From Dentipellis sp. KUC8613 (lineage: Eukaryota; Basidiomycota; Agaricomycetes; Russulales; Hericiaceae), in contig NSJX01000017.1 in assembly GCA_002286715.1 (NCBI GenBank), positions 65,654 to 129,653 of the forward strand: DNA of 64,000 nt, read 5' to 3'. Under the pieces are notes generated by a model. That model was not told where the DNA came from, searched no databases, and saw only the letters and a program-made list of their open reading frames with translations. The position numbers were made by a program, and so were the translations under genes. This document shows positions 1 through 11,366 of this stretch, in pieces. How positions within the stretch are numbered: the first letter of the stretch is position 1; each line of letters begins with the position of its first letter.

Positions 1-1419
1 GGCACAGTATTCCTTGTAGTGTAACATATACTATGTATTGTATTTCTGAATAAAACTGTTTTTCCTTTTCCTCAGGGAGTAAAGGCTGATATGACTCTCA
101 TAGTAAAGACAATTGTCTGTCTATCGTATCAAGTACTACAGTACTTATGTTTTGTTTCTTTTGAAGCTCACATAACACAGCCCTTGACATAGAGTTGACT
201 GTATTGATTGTTGGAATTTGATATTTGTTCATCTTGTTTTTCCTTTTGATTCCGTTGTTACTTGTAGTGTTTCTCTTTTTCTTCCATTGTCTCGACTTAC
301 AGAACAAAGCCTTACCAACATCATCAAGTGCATTGCGCAGTCCTTGTATGCACCGAGGGTGGTGCTCATTGCGTCCGCCTGACCCGCTGTGGTACATGTA
401 ATTATCTCTTTTGTTTCTTGGTCTTACCTTCGTTCTTGGCTATGCCAGCCCTCTAATCTTATGGTACCGGCCTTGTTATAGTGTCTTGGTATTGTCTACT
501 GAAACAGGCCTTTGAATGTACTTATATACGAGCCTGCACGGCCTTAATCTATACCGAGTTTTGACTCAGCCATCACCCGATCTCTTGTCTTGTCTTGTCT
601 TGCTCCTGCTTGCTCACTGACTTCTTGTGCTCTCTCTGTTTTCTCATCTGGTCTTCCACCCGTGCACATTTCCTTTCAACACTATTGATGTCGTGCAATG
701 GGCATATAACGTAGTAGATAGGCCCGATGACTGTGCATATTACATAATAAAAGCGGCTAGCCGAAATCGTAGCCGAAACCGAAATCAAAACACTGAAACC
801 GGAAACTCAAACACCGACGCGGAAACCCCAACCCGAAAGGGAAACCGAAAAGGAAATCCAAAAATACTCGAAATTGAAAAGGAACCCGGGGGAGATCAAA
901 ATCCGAGGTCGGTAACTGAAGGGGAAATATTTTCTTAGGGTATCTTTTTGTCCGGCCAGGCCCTTCATATTAACGATCCTCTAATTCGGGGTATACAGGA
1001 TCTCCCGTTTTTCATCAGCGGTTGTCCCTACAGTAGTACACTTCACCATCCTACCCATGGGCCATGCTATGTCTCTCTTCATTCCTCGCTGCACACCTCC
1101 ATGCGCCATTGCCGTAATCAGACCCTTGACCTCGTCACAGCACGCGAACGCGGGCCTCGCGGCCGCAATCACCGCTATTGTCTCGCGCTGTTCACGTCTT
1201 TGTTTCCCAAAACATCCATCTCCCAGGCGCGCACGCACCCCGTAACCAGCCCGTAGAATGCAGCCCGCGGCAACCGCCTGTCAAGAACCACGCACACCGG
1301 ATTGAGAACAAGGCTGTCGCCCACGCCTCATGCTTGCTTGTCACATCCTATTGTTCCTTGTTCTGCACCTCTCGTAACGGGGCTCCATCCAATGTCCCGC
1401 TCTAGTCCTCTGCGCCGTG
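1..1419. other. Intergenic, no gene recognised
   Basis: No open frame here resembles a known protein and none has a convincing exon chain. Positions 760-890 form a purine-rich low-complexity tract built on CCGAAA-like words. The right part is the promoter side of the SUR7-type gene. Confidence 0.5.
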
Positions 1420-1427
1420 TATATAAG
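1420..1427 (+). promoter_or_regulatory. TATA-like box upstream of the SUR7/PalI gene
   Basis: TATATAAG lies about 240 bp before the start codon at 1663 and is followed by a C/T-rich stretch typical of fungal transcription start regions. Assignment is by consensus only. Confidence 0.4.
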
Positions 1428-1662
1428 ATGCCTGCTCTTGTCTCGTGTCTCTCCAGCCCGCTCGCTCTAGACGACCTTCTCTCCTCTTTCTCATCCTCAG
1501 CTCGCCGGCCTTGCTTTCTCGCACTCGCACTGCAGGCAGTCTCTTCCTTGCACGCTTTCTTCCACCTACGTCTCGACGACCCCACCTGCCAGCCAGCCTT
1601 TCCTTCTCAATAACTCACCTGCCCTTCCCATTGGTATTCCCACCTTCCCCTAGTCGTCCAGA

Positions 1663-2636
1663 ATGATCGCGGGTCTCTCAAAAGCCATCACGCTCTACCT
1701 CGCGCCTCTCCTCGCGCTCACGTCCATCTTCCTCACCCTTTTCGCGTTCCTCGCGCCCGTCGTCATGCTGCACTCCCAGGTGTCGCTGCTCTCCGTGACA
1801 CCATCCACCGCGCTCACAAACCCAGGCTCTTCGGGGAACGTCGACGGCCCTACCGTACTCATGGGTGCCCTCGGTGCGTGCCTTGCGTACATCTCCCGAT
1901 TCTCTCTTTCGCTAACACAAAACCCACTCACAGGCTCATGCTCCCGCCACAACCCCTCTGACGAATTCAACTGCACGATGGCGACGCTCTCCCCCGTCTA
2001 CGGTGCGCTCATCCCATTCCTCTTCATCCCTCCCTAAACACGACTGACTGACACCCCATGCACTCACGATCAGACCTCTCCGTGCTCCCGCCCAACACGC
2101 CCGACCTGCTCTCCGCGCCGACACAGACGACGCCCGCGTTCATCGCCGTCTCGCTCGGCTTCGCGATCATCTTCTTCGTCCTCTTCACCGCCATCTCCCT
2201 CCGCGCGAAGCTCGGCCCGCGCCTCGGCGCCGCGTTCGAGCGCCCCGCGATCCAGAGGCTCAGCGCGTGGATCGGGCTGCTCGGGTTCATGATCGGTGCG
2301 TCTCCCTTTCCCTCCTCTTCATCCCTGTCCCTGTGTGCAGCATAGGCTCATGGTGTGACACAGGCCTGACGGCGTTCCTCGTCCTGCGCATGTGGTTCGG
2401 CAAGGCGGTGGAGGACTTCAACCGCGCGATCCAGGAGGCAGGTAAGAGCGCCCCGCAGCTCGTCGCGTCCACAAACAACGGGTTCACCAGTGCGTCGTCC
2501 TTTTTTCGCCTTCTCACAGACTTCGTGTATCTCTGACGTGCGATTGTGTGCAGTGGTGTGGGTCGGCTACGCGTTCCAGGCAGTCCCGCTCATCTGTGCG
2601 CTCGCGCGGCTGCATGTGACGTCGGGCGGGAAGTAA
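1663..2636 (+). CDS. SUR7/PalI-family four-helix membrane protein
   Basis: Proposed exons are 1663-1873, 1934-2002, 2074-2295, 2364-2489 and 2554-2636. All junctions have GT/AG ends and keep one frame, giving 236 residues. The topology is that of the SUR7/PalI family: one hydrophobic segment at about residues 10-36, an extracellular loop of about 80 residues with two Cys (GSCSRHNPSDEFNCTM), then three more helices (FIAVSLGFAIIFFVLF, IGLLGFMIGLTAFLVL, WVGYAFQAVPLICAL). Family members sit in the plasma membrane, at eisosome-type domains or in Rim/Pal pH sensing. The sequence does not decide which role applies. It ends in GGK with no long cytosolic tail, unlike PalI proper, so a SUR7-like role is favoured. 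The first ATG after the TATA box was taken as start. Confidence 0.8.
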
Positions 2637-4002
2637 GTGAGCAATGGGCGACGTCTCTTTTCACGATGGGTTTCTCTTGTTCTCATCCCCGCGCGGACTC
2701 ACTACATACCCCCACACTCCCGCCACTCATGGACGTTGGCCCCTGCATATCCCCTTCTTTCCACTCCCACTCGGTTCTTGGTTCACAGCTCTGTAGCATA
2801 CATACACACGTACTCTAGATACACCGTAGCATATATACGTACATACTCACTCTCACTCTTGCTCTCGCTCCCGGATTTATGGGCTGTATCGCTGTAATTC
2901 GCCCGCTATAGAGAATCTGTAGCGCTCTCTGTTGGTGAACGTTGCTTCTCGCGATGCGTGTTCGAGGTTTCTTTCCGTCTTTCGTGGGCTCGAGCTGGCA
3001 CCTCATGATCACGGGACAAACATGCAGCTTGATCTTGCGTGGCGGTCTGAGCTTGCAGACTGAATCTCGTCACCGACGCAAGAGCGCGCGTACGTCCCGG
3101 CATCGCGGAAATGCGGAATCGTGCGTACAGCGGGCGCGCGAGTATGACAGGGCCAGGTGTAGATTTGAAAGAGTCACTCTACCTTGCGGGCGAGCGTGCT
3201 CCTCCTCGGCGGCAATCACATGGCGAACGTACGCAACGGCGCGCCCCCCAGGGATCCCGTCGATTCGGCCGGTCTGATACCGTTACGAGTGGCCATAAGC
3301 CGATTATGCCTCGATCTGGCGTATACTCCGCCGGAGAGAACACTCTAGCCAAAAGCGATACGCACAACAAGCCTTACTGGTACGACATGTTCATTGAGAT
3401 CCAGGGAGTTCGTGGCAGTTGCCTGCACTTCCAGCGAGCGTCTGTAACACAGCCAGGCTGTTCAGAGTGCGTGCGGGCACGACTCCAAGAGCACGAGCGA
3501 ATGCAGAGGTCAGAGAGTGGACTCCGCAGAGGACGGAATGGAGAGACGATGGTTGAATGAACATATGGATGTTTTTGTGCATATGCGTCTATTTGATAAA
3601 TAACCTTGGGCGAGACCATGGTCTGAGATACAGGGCGACGATGCTCGAAGACTTGCCAGAGCAAGGCCGCGTTGACTTGGTCGCCGCGACACCAGAACGT
3701 TTCGGGGTCTACAACCTGGGTCCGGGGACGCGGCGCCATGGTATGTACAAAATCGTTCCTTTTCTCCCGGCCTACGATACCTTCGCATGCATGTAGCCAA
3801 AGGGTACTCTCCGTTCGTTCTGTCTAGTGTCATCTGGACTTTATGAATGCTGCAGAAATTGTCTTCGGCCAGCTAAAGTGTGTATAGACTAAGAGGGAGC
3901 TCGGTTTGAATGTATGTCCATGGTATCCTGAGAACCCTTCGCACCTACAAAACTGCGATCACCCCCGCGAAGGAGAGAAAACATAATTCCGACACACGTA
4001 CT
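2637..4002. other. Intergenic, no gene recognised
   Basis: 3' flank of the SUR7-type gene, including TA-rich ATACATAC-like words near 2800-2850. The longest open frame (3111-3560, +) resembles nothing known and is Arg-rich in the way shadow frames often are. Confidence 0.5.
3978..3981 (-). terminator. Pol III T-run of the minus-strand tRNA-Gly
   Basis: TTTT on the minus strand, 21 nt past the 3' end of the tRNA at 4003-4072. Confidence 0.5.
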
Positions 4003-4072
4003 GCATTAAGGGGGAATCGAACCCCCGGCGGGTCGATGGCAACGACCCAGGTTACCACTACCCCATTAATGC
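4003..4072 (-). tRNA. tRNA-Gly (anticodon GCC)
   Basis: A 70-nt cloverleaf can be folded by eye. The acceptor pairs GCATTAA with TTAATGC and is followed by discriminator A. The D arm contains TAGTGGTAA (A box). The anticodon stem GGTCG/CGACC encloses TTGCCAT, giving GCC. The T arm GGGGG-TTCGATT-CCCCC contains the B box. No intron is present. A second copy lies in opposite orientation 183 bp away. Confidence 0.92.
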
Positions 4073-4255
4073 TATACATATGGATTATCTGATGACCACT
4101 AGTACGTATTCACCGTCAGACAAATACCTACATCGTGCTGACATATGCCCAAAACTCCGACCTTCCAGCTGGATTCTACGACCAACAGATACACTGCTCC
4201 GAGTCGGCGCCGTAGAATACCGCCACGGAAAATGCATGGTCGACAGTACCATATC

Positions 4256-4325
4256 GCATTAATGGGGTAGTGGTAACCTGGGTCGTTGCCATCGACCCGC
4301 CGAGGGTTCGATTCCCTCTTAATGC
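4256..4325 (+). tRNA. tRNA-Gly (anticodon GCC), second copy
   Basis: Same 70-nt cloverleaf as its neighbour, on the other strand. It differs at one T-stem pair (GAGGG with CCCTC instead of GGGGG with CCCCC), so pairing is kept on both sides. Discriminator base is A. A TTTTT run at 4349-4353 follows. The compensated change argues that both copies are functional. Confidence 0.92.
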
Positions 4326-4800
4326 ATGGGACCTGCTTGCCCGTTTCCTTTTTGTTCCATCAGGACGCCCACACACACACATACACCCTCTAGTTGCAGC
4401 CACAAAGCTGGAGCCCACGACTCTCAAATTCCACTAATAATTGCATAGATATTAGTAAGACATGTGCGGCCGCAGCCAAGGAAAGCAGGATGATAAAAAT
4501 GCAGAGTGACACCGAAGAAATGCTACACCAATAAGCCACCGCGATGACTATGATAGTAAGGACGGACCCGGGCAGAGGGAGGAAGGAGAAGCGGCGTGAA
4601 GAAAACGTCCTGCGTGCAGAGAAAATAATTTACACCGGATGGGATGAGAAGACGGAAGATGTTAGGCGTGGAGCGTGAGAGGCGTGGCAGGGCGTAGCGG
4701 GCATAAATATGAGAGGGGAGTAAGGTCTGGATGGGGTCGCATAAATACAAGGCAGGAGCGAGAGCAAGAGCAAGAGCAAGCAGCGACAGGCCGTCGCTCA
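4326..4800. other. Intergenic between tRNA-Gly and the 3' end of ATG13
   Basis: Holds the Pol III terminator, a CA-rich stretch near 4370 and a GAGCAAGAGCAAG microsatellite near 4757-4780. No gene seen. Confidence 0.6.
4349..4353 (+). terminator. Pol III T-run of the plus-strand tRNA-Gly
   Basis: TTTTT 23 nt past the tRNA 3' end. Confidence 0.55.
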
Positions 4801-7627
4801 CTAGCGGCCCATGCTCCGCCTCCGGTCGTCGTCCAGCTCCAGCTTCCCAATGACCTGGTCCGACGCAATACTGTCCGCGCGCGACCCCGGCCGCGGCCCC
4901 AGCACAAGCCCAAGGCCAATCGCCTCCCCGCTCTCCCTCTCCGCCCCCAGTCCCAACCCCCTCGTCTCCCGCATCGGGCTCGCATTCCCACTCTCCGTGC
5001 TCGCCTCCGTCACCTCGCTGATCCGCTCCGCGCGCCGCCGCGGCGAGTCGAGCTCGCGCATTCCGCGACTGAGGCTCGACTCGCGGTACGGCCGCGGGCG
5101 CGCGCCCGAGCCCGAGGCGGAGCCAGGGCTCGGACTGGGGCTCGGGCTCGACTGCGTGCGCTCGCGCCGCCGCGCGCCTCCTAGCATCTCGAGCGTCGCC
5201 GCGAACGCGGCGTTCATCCGCTGCAGCTCCTCTCCGATCGCCTCCTGCGACGTCAGCACCTGGCCCGTCCGGCCTGGCGACCCTTCGCCTCCTGACTCGC
5301 GGTCCAGCGCAGGCGGGTACTCTGGCGTCGTGCCGCCGCGCATGTGTCCGAAAGGCACGCTGTTGCGCGAAGATGGCGACGAGGACGCAGGCAGGTCCCG
5401 GTCGTGCGCTTGACCCGCTGGACTCGTGCTGTCGCTCTGCGTGCGCAGGTGCCGTCCGCCGAGAGGCTTGCGCTGGCTGATGTCCTGCATGAACGCCGAG
5501 AGGTCCTCCTCGTCCGCCGTCGGGCGCGTGACGGGCCCCATGCTCGGGAACGACGTGCCCTGCGAGCCCTGCGAAGTGCCCGTTAGCGGGAGCGCCTGCC
5601 GGAAGGGCGACACGCTCGCGCCGCCGCCGCCACCACCAACGTCCTTGCGCTCTCGCTCTGCACTCCCGCTAACCCCTGCTGCGCTGCCGCTGCCGCTGAC
5701 GTCGCTTCCTCCCCCACCCGAGTCCTTGTATCGGTGCCCGAAGCTGCTTGAATAGCGTTTCACGCCGCGCCCTGCGCCTTCTGCCGAGCTCAGACTCGTC
5801 CCGCCCGCACCAGCTGCAGGCGACGAAGACATCTTGCTCCCCACGCTGCCGAGGGCCATGCCGCCCCCGATTGGCGAGGGCGGCACGCGGCTTGGGGTGG
5901 GCGTCGGGACGGGTATCTGGCGGCCGGCGAGCGCGAGGGGGGATGTTTGCCGGAGAGAAAGGGACGGTGACTGCAGTGATGGAGACGGTGAGCTGGAGGT
6001 GGAGAGTGTGGATGACTTGAATGGGTTGAGTGCGAGTGCGGGACGTCGGATGGGCAACGGACCGGCGCCAGTTGTAGGTGATGAAGATGGGAGAGGAACC
6101 GGAGAGGAAGGGAGATCCTGAGTGAAAGCAGATTTAGTCACGTATACATGAAGGGTAGCAGCATGTCAACGTACCGCTCCGCGTAGTGAGCTCGAGCTCT
6201 CTTTCCGCGCACGCGCCCCTACAAAACCAGCTCCGATCCCAGTCACGACTCCGACGGATTCCTCACGAGAGCGCGTGTGTGAATGCGACGAGGCGGCAGA
6301 AATAGCAGAGGCGTCGGATAGCTGGCGGCTCGTCATGGTCGTCGGGAGCGGAACGGCACGTGAGCCTGGGCTGCGATTAGAGGCTGTCAAATGCGGGGAT
6401 GTCGACGTATGTGTAGAGTATGTGCGCGTGCGCGCCGCGGTAAGCGCGGCACTGGGACCTTGTCGTGGTGAGGCAGATGTTGATGTTGCAGAGCGGAGTG
6501 ATTCGCGGGCCTGGTTCTTGACGAGCGTAGGAGTAAATGGAACGTCTTCGCCATCGCGGTCGTCGTCGAGGGAGAGGAGGCGGGATGACAGTACGGACTC
6601 GAGTTCATCGAGTGCGAAGAATTGTGGGGCGACGAGGTGCTTCACATGAAGAGTGAGGTCGCCGTGAGGGTGGGGGAGAGGAGGGAGGCTGAGGGTAGTC
6701 GTCTCTAGAGGTGCATGAGCTGGTGAAGGTGATACATCTGTAAATGGGAATCAAAATGATAAGATCGTCCACGCAGAGATGGTCCGCATCATATACGCAT
6801 CATGTATCAACGGGGGTTTTCACATGTTTGGGATAACGCAGAAGGAGGGCGTGAGCAGCGGTGTCGGGGGCATTGCCGTGCGAGGACGCGACATGGTCGT
6901 GGGAGGGCGAAAGATAAGGAGCACGTCGGACAGAGTCAAGTAGCGCGCGCGCGATGGAAGGCCCGAAAGTCAAGAGCATTGTGAGCGACTGTACGAATAT
7001 GTTATGCAAGAGAGACGCACCGAAGCCTAGCAGCCCCTCCTCCGGCTCCGCGCCCGCGACGCGGAGAACAATGGTAAATGCGCCGTTATTCCGCCGACGA
7101 AGGCGGTTGGCTAGCTTCCACGCAGGAAGCACGCACAGGAGTGTGTATATGCTCCTAAACATCCCGATTCCATACTTGTATATGGTAGACGGGGGGAGGT
7201 CTGTGCTGGGATCGGCAGGCTCGTGGGGCGCGAAGAGGAGCGACCAGGACTCAAGGAGGATAAGGCGTGGTGTCGGTTCTACGCGGAGACGGGAGGCAGA
7301 GTTGTCCGGGCGGTATACAAGGACCTGGTTCGCATTCAGAGCGGGTACCGAAAGGAGCACCTGGAGGGTGAAGGGCGGTGGTGGCCCTGCGGAGACGGCG
7401 CGGTACGGACGCAGTACGTCTCTGTAGAGGTCGGCGTCGGGAGTCTCTAGGTTGAACTACACGTTTCTCAGCGCTAACACAATGCCCGTACGGTCATGGG
7501 TACGTACCCACTTATCCGGCTTGTTGGAAGTGGAAGGGGTCGTGGCGCGAGCGTTATGGACGAGGAGCGCGAGCTTGTAATATGCCCTGTGGACAATCTG
7601 GTCGGCCTTCTGGATGTCATTGGACAT
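4801..7627 (-). CDS. ATG13: Autophagy protein Atg13 (HORMA domain, Atg1 complex)
   Basis: Atg13 is the regulatory subunit that activates Atg1 kinase and recruits Atg proteins at the start of autophagy. Proposed exons on the minus strand: 7627-7508, 7456-6838, 6737-6175, 6117-4801, about 872 residues. Family hallmarks: KADQIVHRAYYKLA at residue 7, FNLETPD opening exon 2, STIYKYGIGMFRSIYTLL and LPAWKLANRLRRR in the HORMA core, LPPLPHPHGDLTLHVKHL and LDELESVLSSRLLSLDDD at its end, then EEDLSAFMQDISQRKPL inside a long disordered Ser/Pro-rich tail where Atg1/Atg17 docking usually lies. Introns 1 and 3 are canonical. The second, about 100 nt, needs an unusual GTTATC donor to stay in frame, so that junction is uncertain. 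The start was chosen because an in-frame TGA lies just upstream. Confidence 0.9.
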
Positions 7628-8934
7628 GGCCGTGCTCGTCGCTGGCTTCGTCGTCGTCGTCGTCGAAGTTGGTGCTCAAGATGAGGGGAGCATGGGTCGG
7701 GGTTGTTCAGGCGTGGACCGCACGCGCTGAGGGCTGAGTTAGTCTGACGCCGGCCCCGCGCCTGCGCGCGACTTCCGTTTCCCTTTTCCGGCGTCCTCTC
7801 TTATTTCTTGTCCTCTTCCTCATCATCCTCAAACACTCGCTACGCAGCTCATGCTCCATTCGTAAACATTCCAGCACCTTCTGGACGATAAAACGCGCAG
7901 ACACTCGTACTATTCGCTTTATCGATAAGCTGCGCGTCGTTTTCACAGCAAAAAGCGCCTGGTGTACTAGGCTCGGCGGGCTGCATTTTTGGTGTGCGTT
8001 CTGATTGACGTTTAGATGTCTCCTAGGATTATCGATCGACGGCCGTATACACATACTCTATTAGCATCTCGACATAGGAGCTGACGTGCTTCACGGTCCA
8101 TGCTGTTGACTCGTTTTCGAAGCTGCATGCTTTCGAGTCCCCCAAGTCGTCCTAGGATCCCTAGGATTCAATTGGCGTAGGCCATCCGTGTGTCAAGTAC
8201 ACTTTTTTTGGCACCATAGCGCTTCTCGCGACAGGAATGACTGGAACGTTGGCCAGACACTCTTTCGTGGCGTCTGTCAATTGGAAGATTACACTTTGAC
8301 GCCCAGTTCGAGACCGAGTGGACGGGCGCTGCAGATACCCTCCTTTGCTATGTATATGAGGGCTCTCCTCTTCAACACTGTATGTCCTCTTCCCTATCTT
8401 CGCCGACTAACGGGAAAGACATTTCAGGTCGGCCAGGAAATCGAAGGGTTTCATCGGAGTCTCGTCAATGCCCGTCAAGATCGGTACTTGCTGCCTATGT
8501 GATACGTTTACTGTCTCGTGGATGTTGCGCACCATCAGCGAATTAGCTCACGCAATTATGAGGCGTGCTATCGCGAGAACGACGTCAACAGGAGGTAGGC
8601 AATGTTCATGGCTCTCGTACTCATTCTTCGTGGCTAGTGCAGCCCCGTTATGATTCCATCACAATGTCGCGAATGAACATTCTGTTTGAACACGGTACAG
8701 TAACAGTTTTTGAAGAGCTCTATCGACGGACAAGTTACGGGTGATACAGCGAATCGAACGATAACACTACAGCACGACGCCGAATGTTTCTTCAGCGCAC
8801 CCCGAATGCAAGTCTACCGTTGTGGCGATTGGAACAAAGAAAAGGACCCCGCCCCTCAGGAGATGCGCCGGCGAGGCGGCATGGCGAATCCGATCCCAGG
8901 CCGAAGACCCTTCCTTTGTGCTCTGCGGAGGCGC
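7628..8934. other. Intergenic, 5' side of ATG13
   Basis: A GTC/GAC trinucleotide run at 7645-7670 borders the ATG13 start. The rest has no frame I recognise. Confidence 0.5.
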
Positions 8935-8953
8935 GGGGGTGGCGTGCGACGTG
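8935..8953 (+). promoter_or_regulatory. Conserved promoter block, coiled-coil gene 1
   Basis: GGGGGTGGCGTGCGACGTG lies 172 bp before the start at 9107. It is the counterpart of blocks at 10081-10099 and 11176-11194, which sit 196 and 191 bp before their starts. A CCTTTGT (reverse ACAAAGG) is at 8913-8919. Function is inferred from recurrence only. Confidence 0.45.
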
Positions 8954-9106
8954 AATTCTGAGAAGCTAAAAGATGAGATGTGTCGGCCCTTCTCCGGAAA
9001 CAATCTTAGCACCTGAACCGTATCTAGCGAACGTATCCAGGTGAGCAAACCCGTTGTCAACATAGCCAATCCTTGGGAGAATGCTGATGTCAGTGCAGAC
9101 CTTACC

Positions 9107-9964
9107 ATGAATACAAACAACACCAACCATCGCACCGAGGAAGAATACCCGCCCAGCGAAGCCGTCATGGAGACGTACCTTCCTCCATCAGAGGATCATA
9201 CCACGCAGATTGCTGGACCAAGCAGGCGCATCAATACGGGAACCGAACCAGACATGCCTTCCACCCCACCTTCCTCCCCTACCAGCAGCTCTGAGGGCTC
9301 GACATCGCCGACATCCACCACAACATCCGAAGACAGCGACGACACCTCCGAACCGTCCACCCCCAACCAAGTCCACCCCATAACCCTCGACACCCTCGAC
9401 ACCGACTTCGACGCGAAGGTCGTCGACATCTGCGACCTCGTGCGCACATGCACCTACGAGCACGTGCACACCTTCAGCCGGCATGCCGTCCACAAGATGC
9501 AGGCGCACCACAGCGCCCTCCAGGACGAGCTGCACAGGAAGCTGGCATCGCAGGAGGCACAATTCGAGATGCGGCTGGAGGAGCGGCGCGCCGAGGAAGT
9601 GCGCGTCCGGCGGGATCTGGAGGCGCAGGTCGTAGCCGAGAAGGAGCGGGCTGCGGGCTTGGCAGCCGCACGGGAAGAGGAGCGCGGGGAGTTGGTGAAA
9701 TCTCGCGCGCTGGTGAGGGAGCTGAAGATGCTGAGGCGCTTGGAACGGTCGGGAAGGGAGCGCAGGAAGGAGGACTATGCGGAGGCGCGAGAGGAGCTCA
9801 GGCGGTGCAGGAAGAGTCGTTTCTGGTACCGTGCGGTTGTTCTTACGGTGCTTTGTGTAACGGTGGTTGCTGTTCCGTGCGACCATGGACGTCGGTGGGA
9901 TGAAGGGGCGGTGGTAGAATTGGGTGGCTTTAGGGTACATGATGGCTTCATATTTGTCAATTGA
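9107..9964 (+). CDS. Coiled-coil membrane protein, cluster paralogue 1
   Basis: 285 residues in one coding exon. A 5'-UTR intron (donor GTGAGC at 9041, acceptor GTGCAG ending at 9098) stops eight bases before the ATG; the in-frame GTG at 9041 is that donor, not a start. Residues 1-95 are disordered, Ser/Thr/Pro-rich and acidic. About 100-245 form a long coiled coil containing LASQEAQFEMRLEE and many Glu/Arg. One hydrophobic segment near residue 240 (FWYRAVVLTVLCVTVVAV) is followed by a short tail ending FIFVN. No enzyme motif is visible. The shared SQ-x-x-F core with 10277-11008 and 11588-12196 marks a tandem family. I know no named family for it; membrane anchoring with a cytosolic coiled coil is inferred. 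Confidence 0.75.
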   Translation: MNTNNTNHRTEEEYPPSEAVMETYLPPSEDHTTQIAGPSRRINTGTEPDMPSTPPSSPTSSSEGSTSPTSTTTSEDSDDTSEPSTPNQVHPITLDTLDTDFDAKVVDICDLVRTCTYEHVHTFSRHAVHKMQAHHSALQDELHRKLASQEAQFEMRLEERRAEEVRVRRDLEAQVVAEKERAAGLAAAREEERGELVKSRALVRELKMLRRLERSGRERRKEDYAEAREELRRCRKSRFWYRAVVLTVLCVTVVAVPCDHGRRWDEGAVVELGGFRVHDGFIFVN

Positions 9965-10080
9965 CTATTTCCGGTTTGGGTTTCTGGGTTACCTTTCGAC
10001 TCTCGTCAGCATAATGTTTCGTGGAAGGTATGAACGTTGGCTTCAAAGGGCTGTGGCAGGGTGGCCTTCGCGAGGAAAGA

Positions 10081-10099
10081 GGGAGTGGCATGCGATGGG
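10081..10099 (+). promoter_or_regulatory. Conserved promoter block, coiled-coil gene 2
   Basis: GGGAGTGGCATGCGATGGG is identical at 17 of 19 positions to the block before gene 3. Both are followed by GGCTG-G and CTTCTCT words. A CAAAGGG lies at 10044-10050. Confidence 0.45.
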
Positions 10100-10276
10100 G
10101 CATTTATTTAGAAGGCTGAGGACGACGACGACCCTTCTCTACCAATCCCTCCTGCGAACAGCGGATACCTACAGTACTCTACACGTCAGTCCCGTTCAGT
10201 TTAGCGAAGTCGAAGTAAGTTCACCACTCACGCTCACAGCTTCCTATCTGACACCGACGCCGATGCGCAGTTCACC

Positions 10277-11008
10277 ATGGGCAGAAAGAACGCCTTCCAA
10301 CCTAGGGCAATCTATTGCGCTGGCGCACCAACGAGCATTTGGCCGCATGAAGACCCTCAATCCGAAACTGCCGAGCCGGATAACTTCATGACGAACGCGA
10401 CGGACACAGACCAGCGCACGACTTCACCCGCTGCGGCAAATCCCGAGGGACTGGACCAGAGCCCAGCGAAGCGGGAGGACTTCGACGGCGTGGTCGGGAA
10501 CGCCTACAAGAACATCAACGCTCAGATGGAGGACACGCACCGTCAAGTGCTCGCCATAATCCAGCAAGAGCGTCAAACGCTCGAAGACGAGTTTCGCCAG
10601 CAACTAGCGTCCCAGAAGGCGCAATTTGAGGCTGCACTCGCCGAGGGCGCAAAGATCCAGCAGTTTTTGGAGGAGCGGGTCGAGGAGGAGAAGACGAAAG
10701 CGGCCGAGGCGATTTCATCGCGAGACGACGCCCAGAAGCTGCTCGTCGAGCGCTGTTTCCAGGTCACGCATCTGAAGCGGGAGATGCAATTGAAAGAGAC
10801 AGCCGCGGTGACCAAGATCAAAGCCTACATCGTCGCCTGTGCTCAGTTGAAGAAGGCCGTAGGTTTTTATTTGACGCTGTCTGCGGTTCTGTCGGTGTTT
10901 CTGTGCGCCAGTTTCTTCTTCTACGGGGATTCTAGGTGCAAGGGTGATGCGCCACCGGCGGGGAGGGCGGGTCCATATAGTGTAGATGATTTGCGGATGT
11001 TTTTGTGA
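10277..11008 (+). CDS. Coiled-coil membrane protein, cluster paralogue 2
   Basis: 243 residues in one coding exon. A 5'-UTR intron (GTAAGT donor at about 10215, GCGCAG acceptor ending at 10270) ends six bases before ATGG, the same arrangement as gene 1. The N-terminus (about 1-60) is disordered. A coiled coil runs from about 65 to 195 and includes LASQKAQFEAALAE, almost the same core as gene 1. A hydrophobic segment VGFYLTLSAVLSVFLCASFF is followed by a luminal or extracytosolic tail of about 30 residues. No catalytic motif is seen. It is 313 bp downstream of gene 1 in the same direction, so tandem duplication is the simplest origin. Confidence 0.75.
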   Translation: MGRKNAFQPRAIYCAGAPTSIWPHEDPQSETAEPDNFMTNATDTDQRTTSPAAANPEGLDQSPAKREDFDGVVGNAYKNINAQMEDTHRQVLAIIQQERQTLEDEFRQQLASQKAQFEAALAEGAKIQQFLEERVEEEKTKAAEAISSRDDAQKLLVERCFQVTHLKREMQLKETAAVTKIKAYIVACAQLKKAVGFYLTLSAVLSVFLCASFFFYGDSRCKGDAPPAGRAGPYSVDDLRMFL

Positions 11009-11175
11009 ATTGTACGAGTGTCGTTTGCCTGTATATTTCTGAATGATAGACGTGCTTTGCGCAACTCGACGGGCTGAGACGAGGTCGACGCGGGATCGAC
11101 GATACTGACGGGGAGGCTTCAACGGACCAAGGGCAGGAACAAAGGCAGCAGAGTCGACTTTCATCCTTTGTTAAG

Positions 11176-11194
11176 GGGAGTGGCGTGCGATAGG
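11176..11194 (+). promoter_or_regulatory. Conserved promoter block, coiled-coil gene 3
   Basis: GGGAGTGGCGTGCGATAGG lies 191 bp before the ATG at 11367. A CCTTTGT is at 11165-11171. Confidence 0.45.
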
Positions 11195-11366
11195 ATATCG
11201 AAGAGGCTGGGAGCGAGTTGACTTCTCTTCCTTTACACGCATCCGTACGAACACCCCATACCTACCAACGCGTTAGCCTGATAAAGTCGACTCGAGTGAG
11301 TTCTCGTTCTCGCATTGCTCACCAGCATGTTCAACAACTAACACCAACGCCAGCCATATCACGAGA

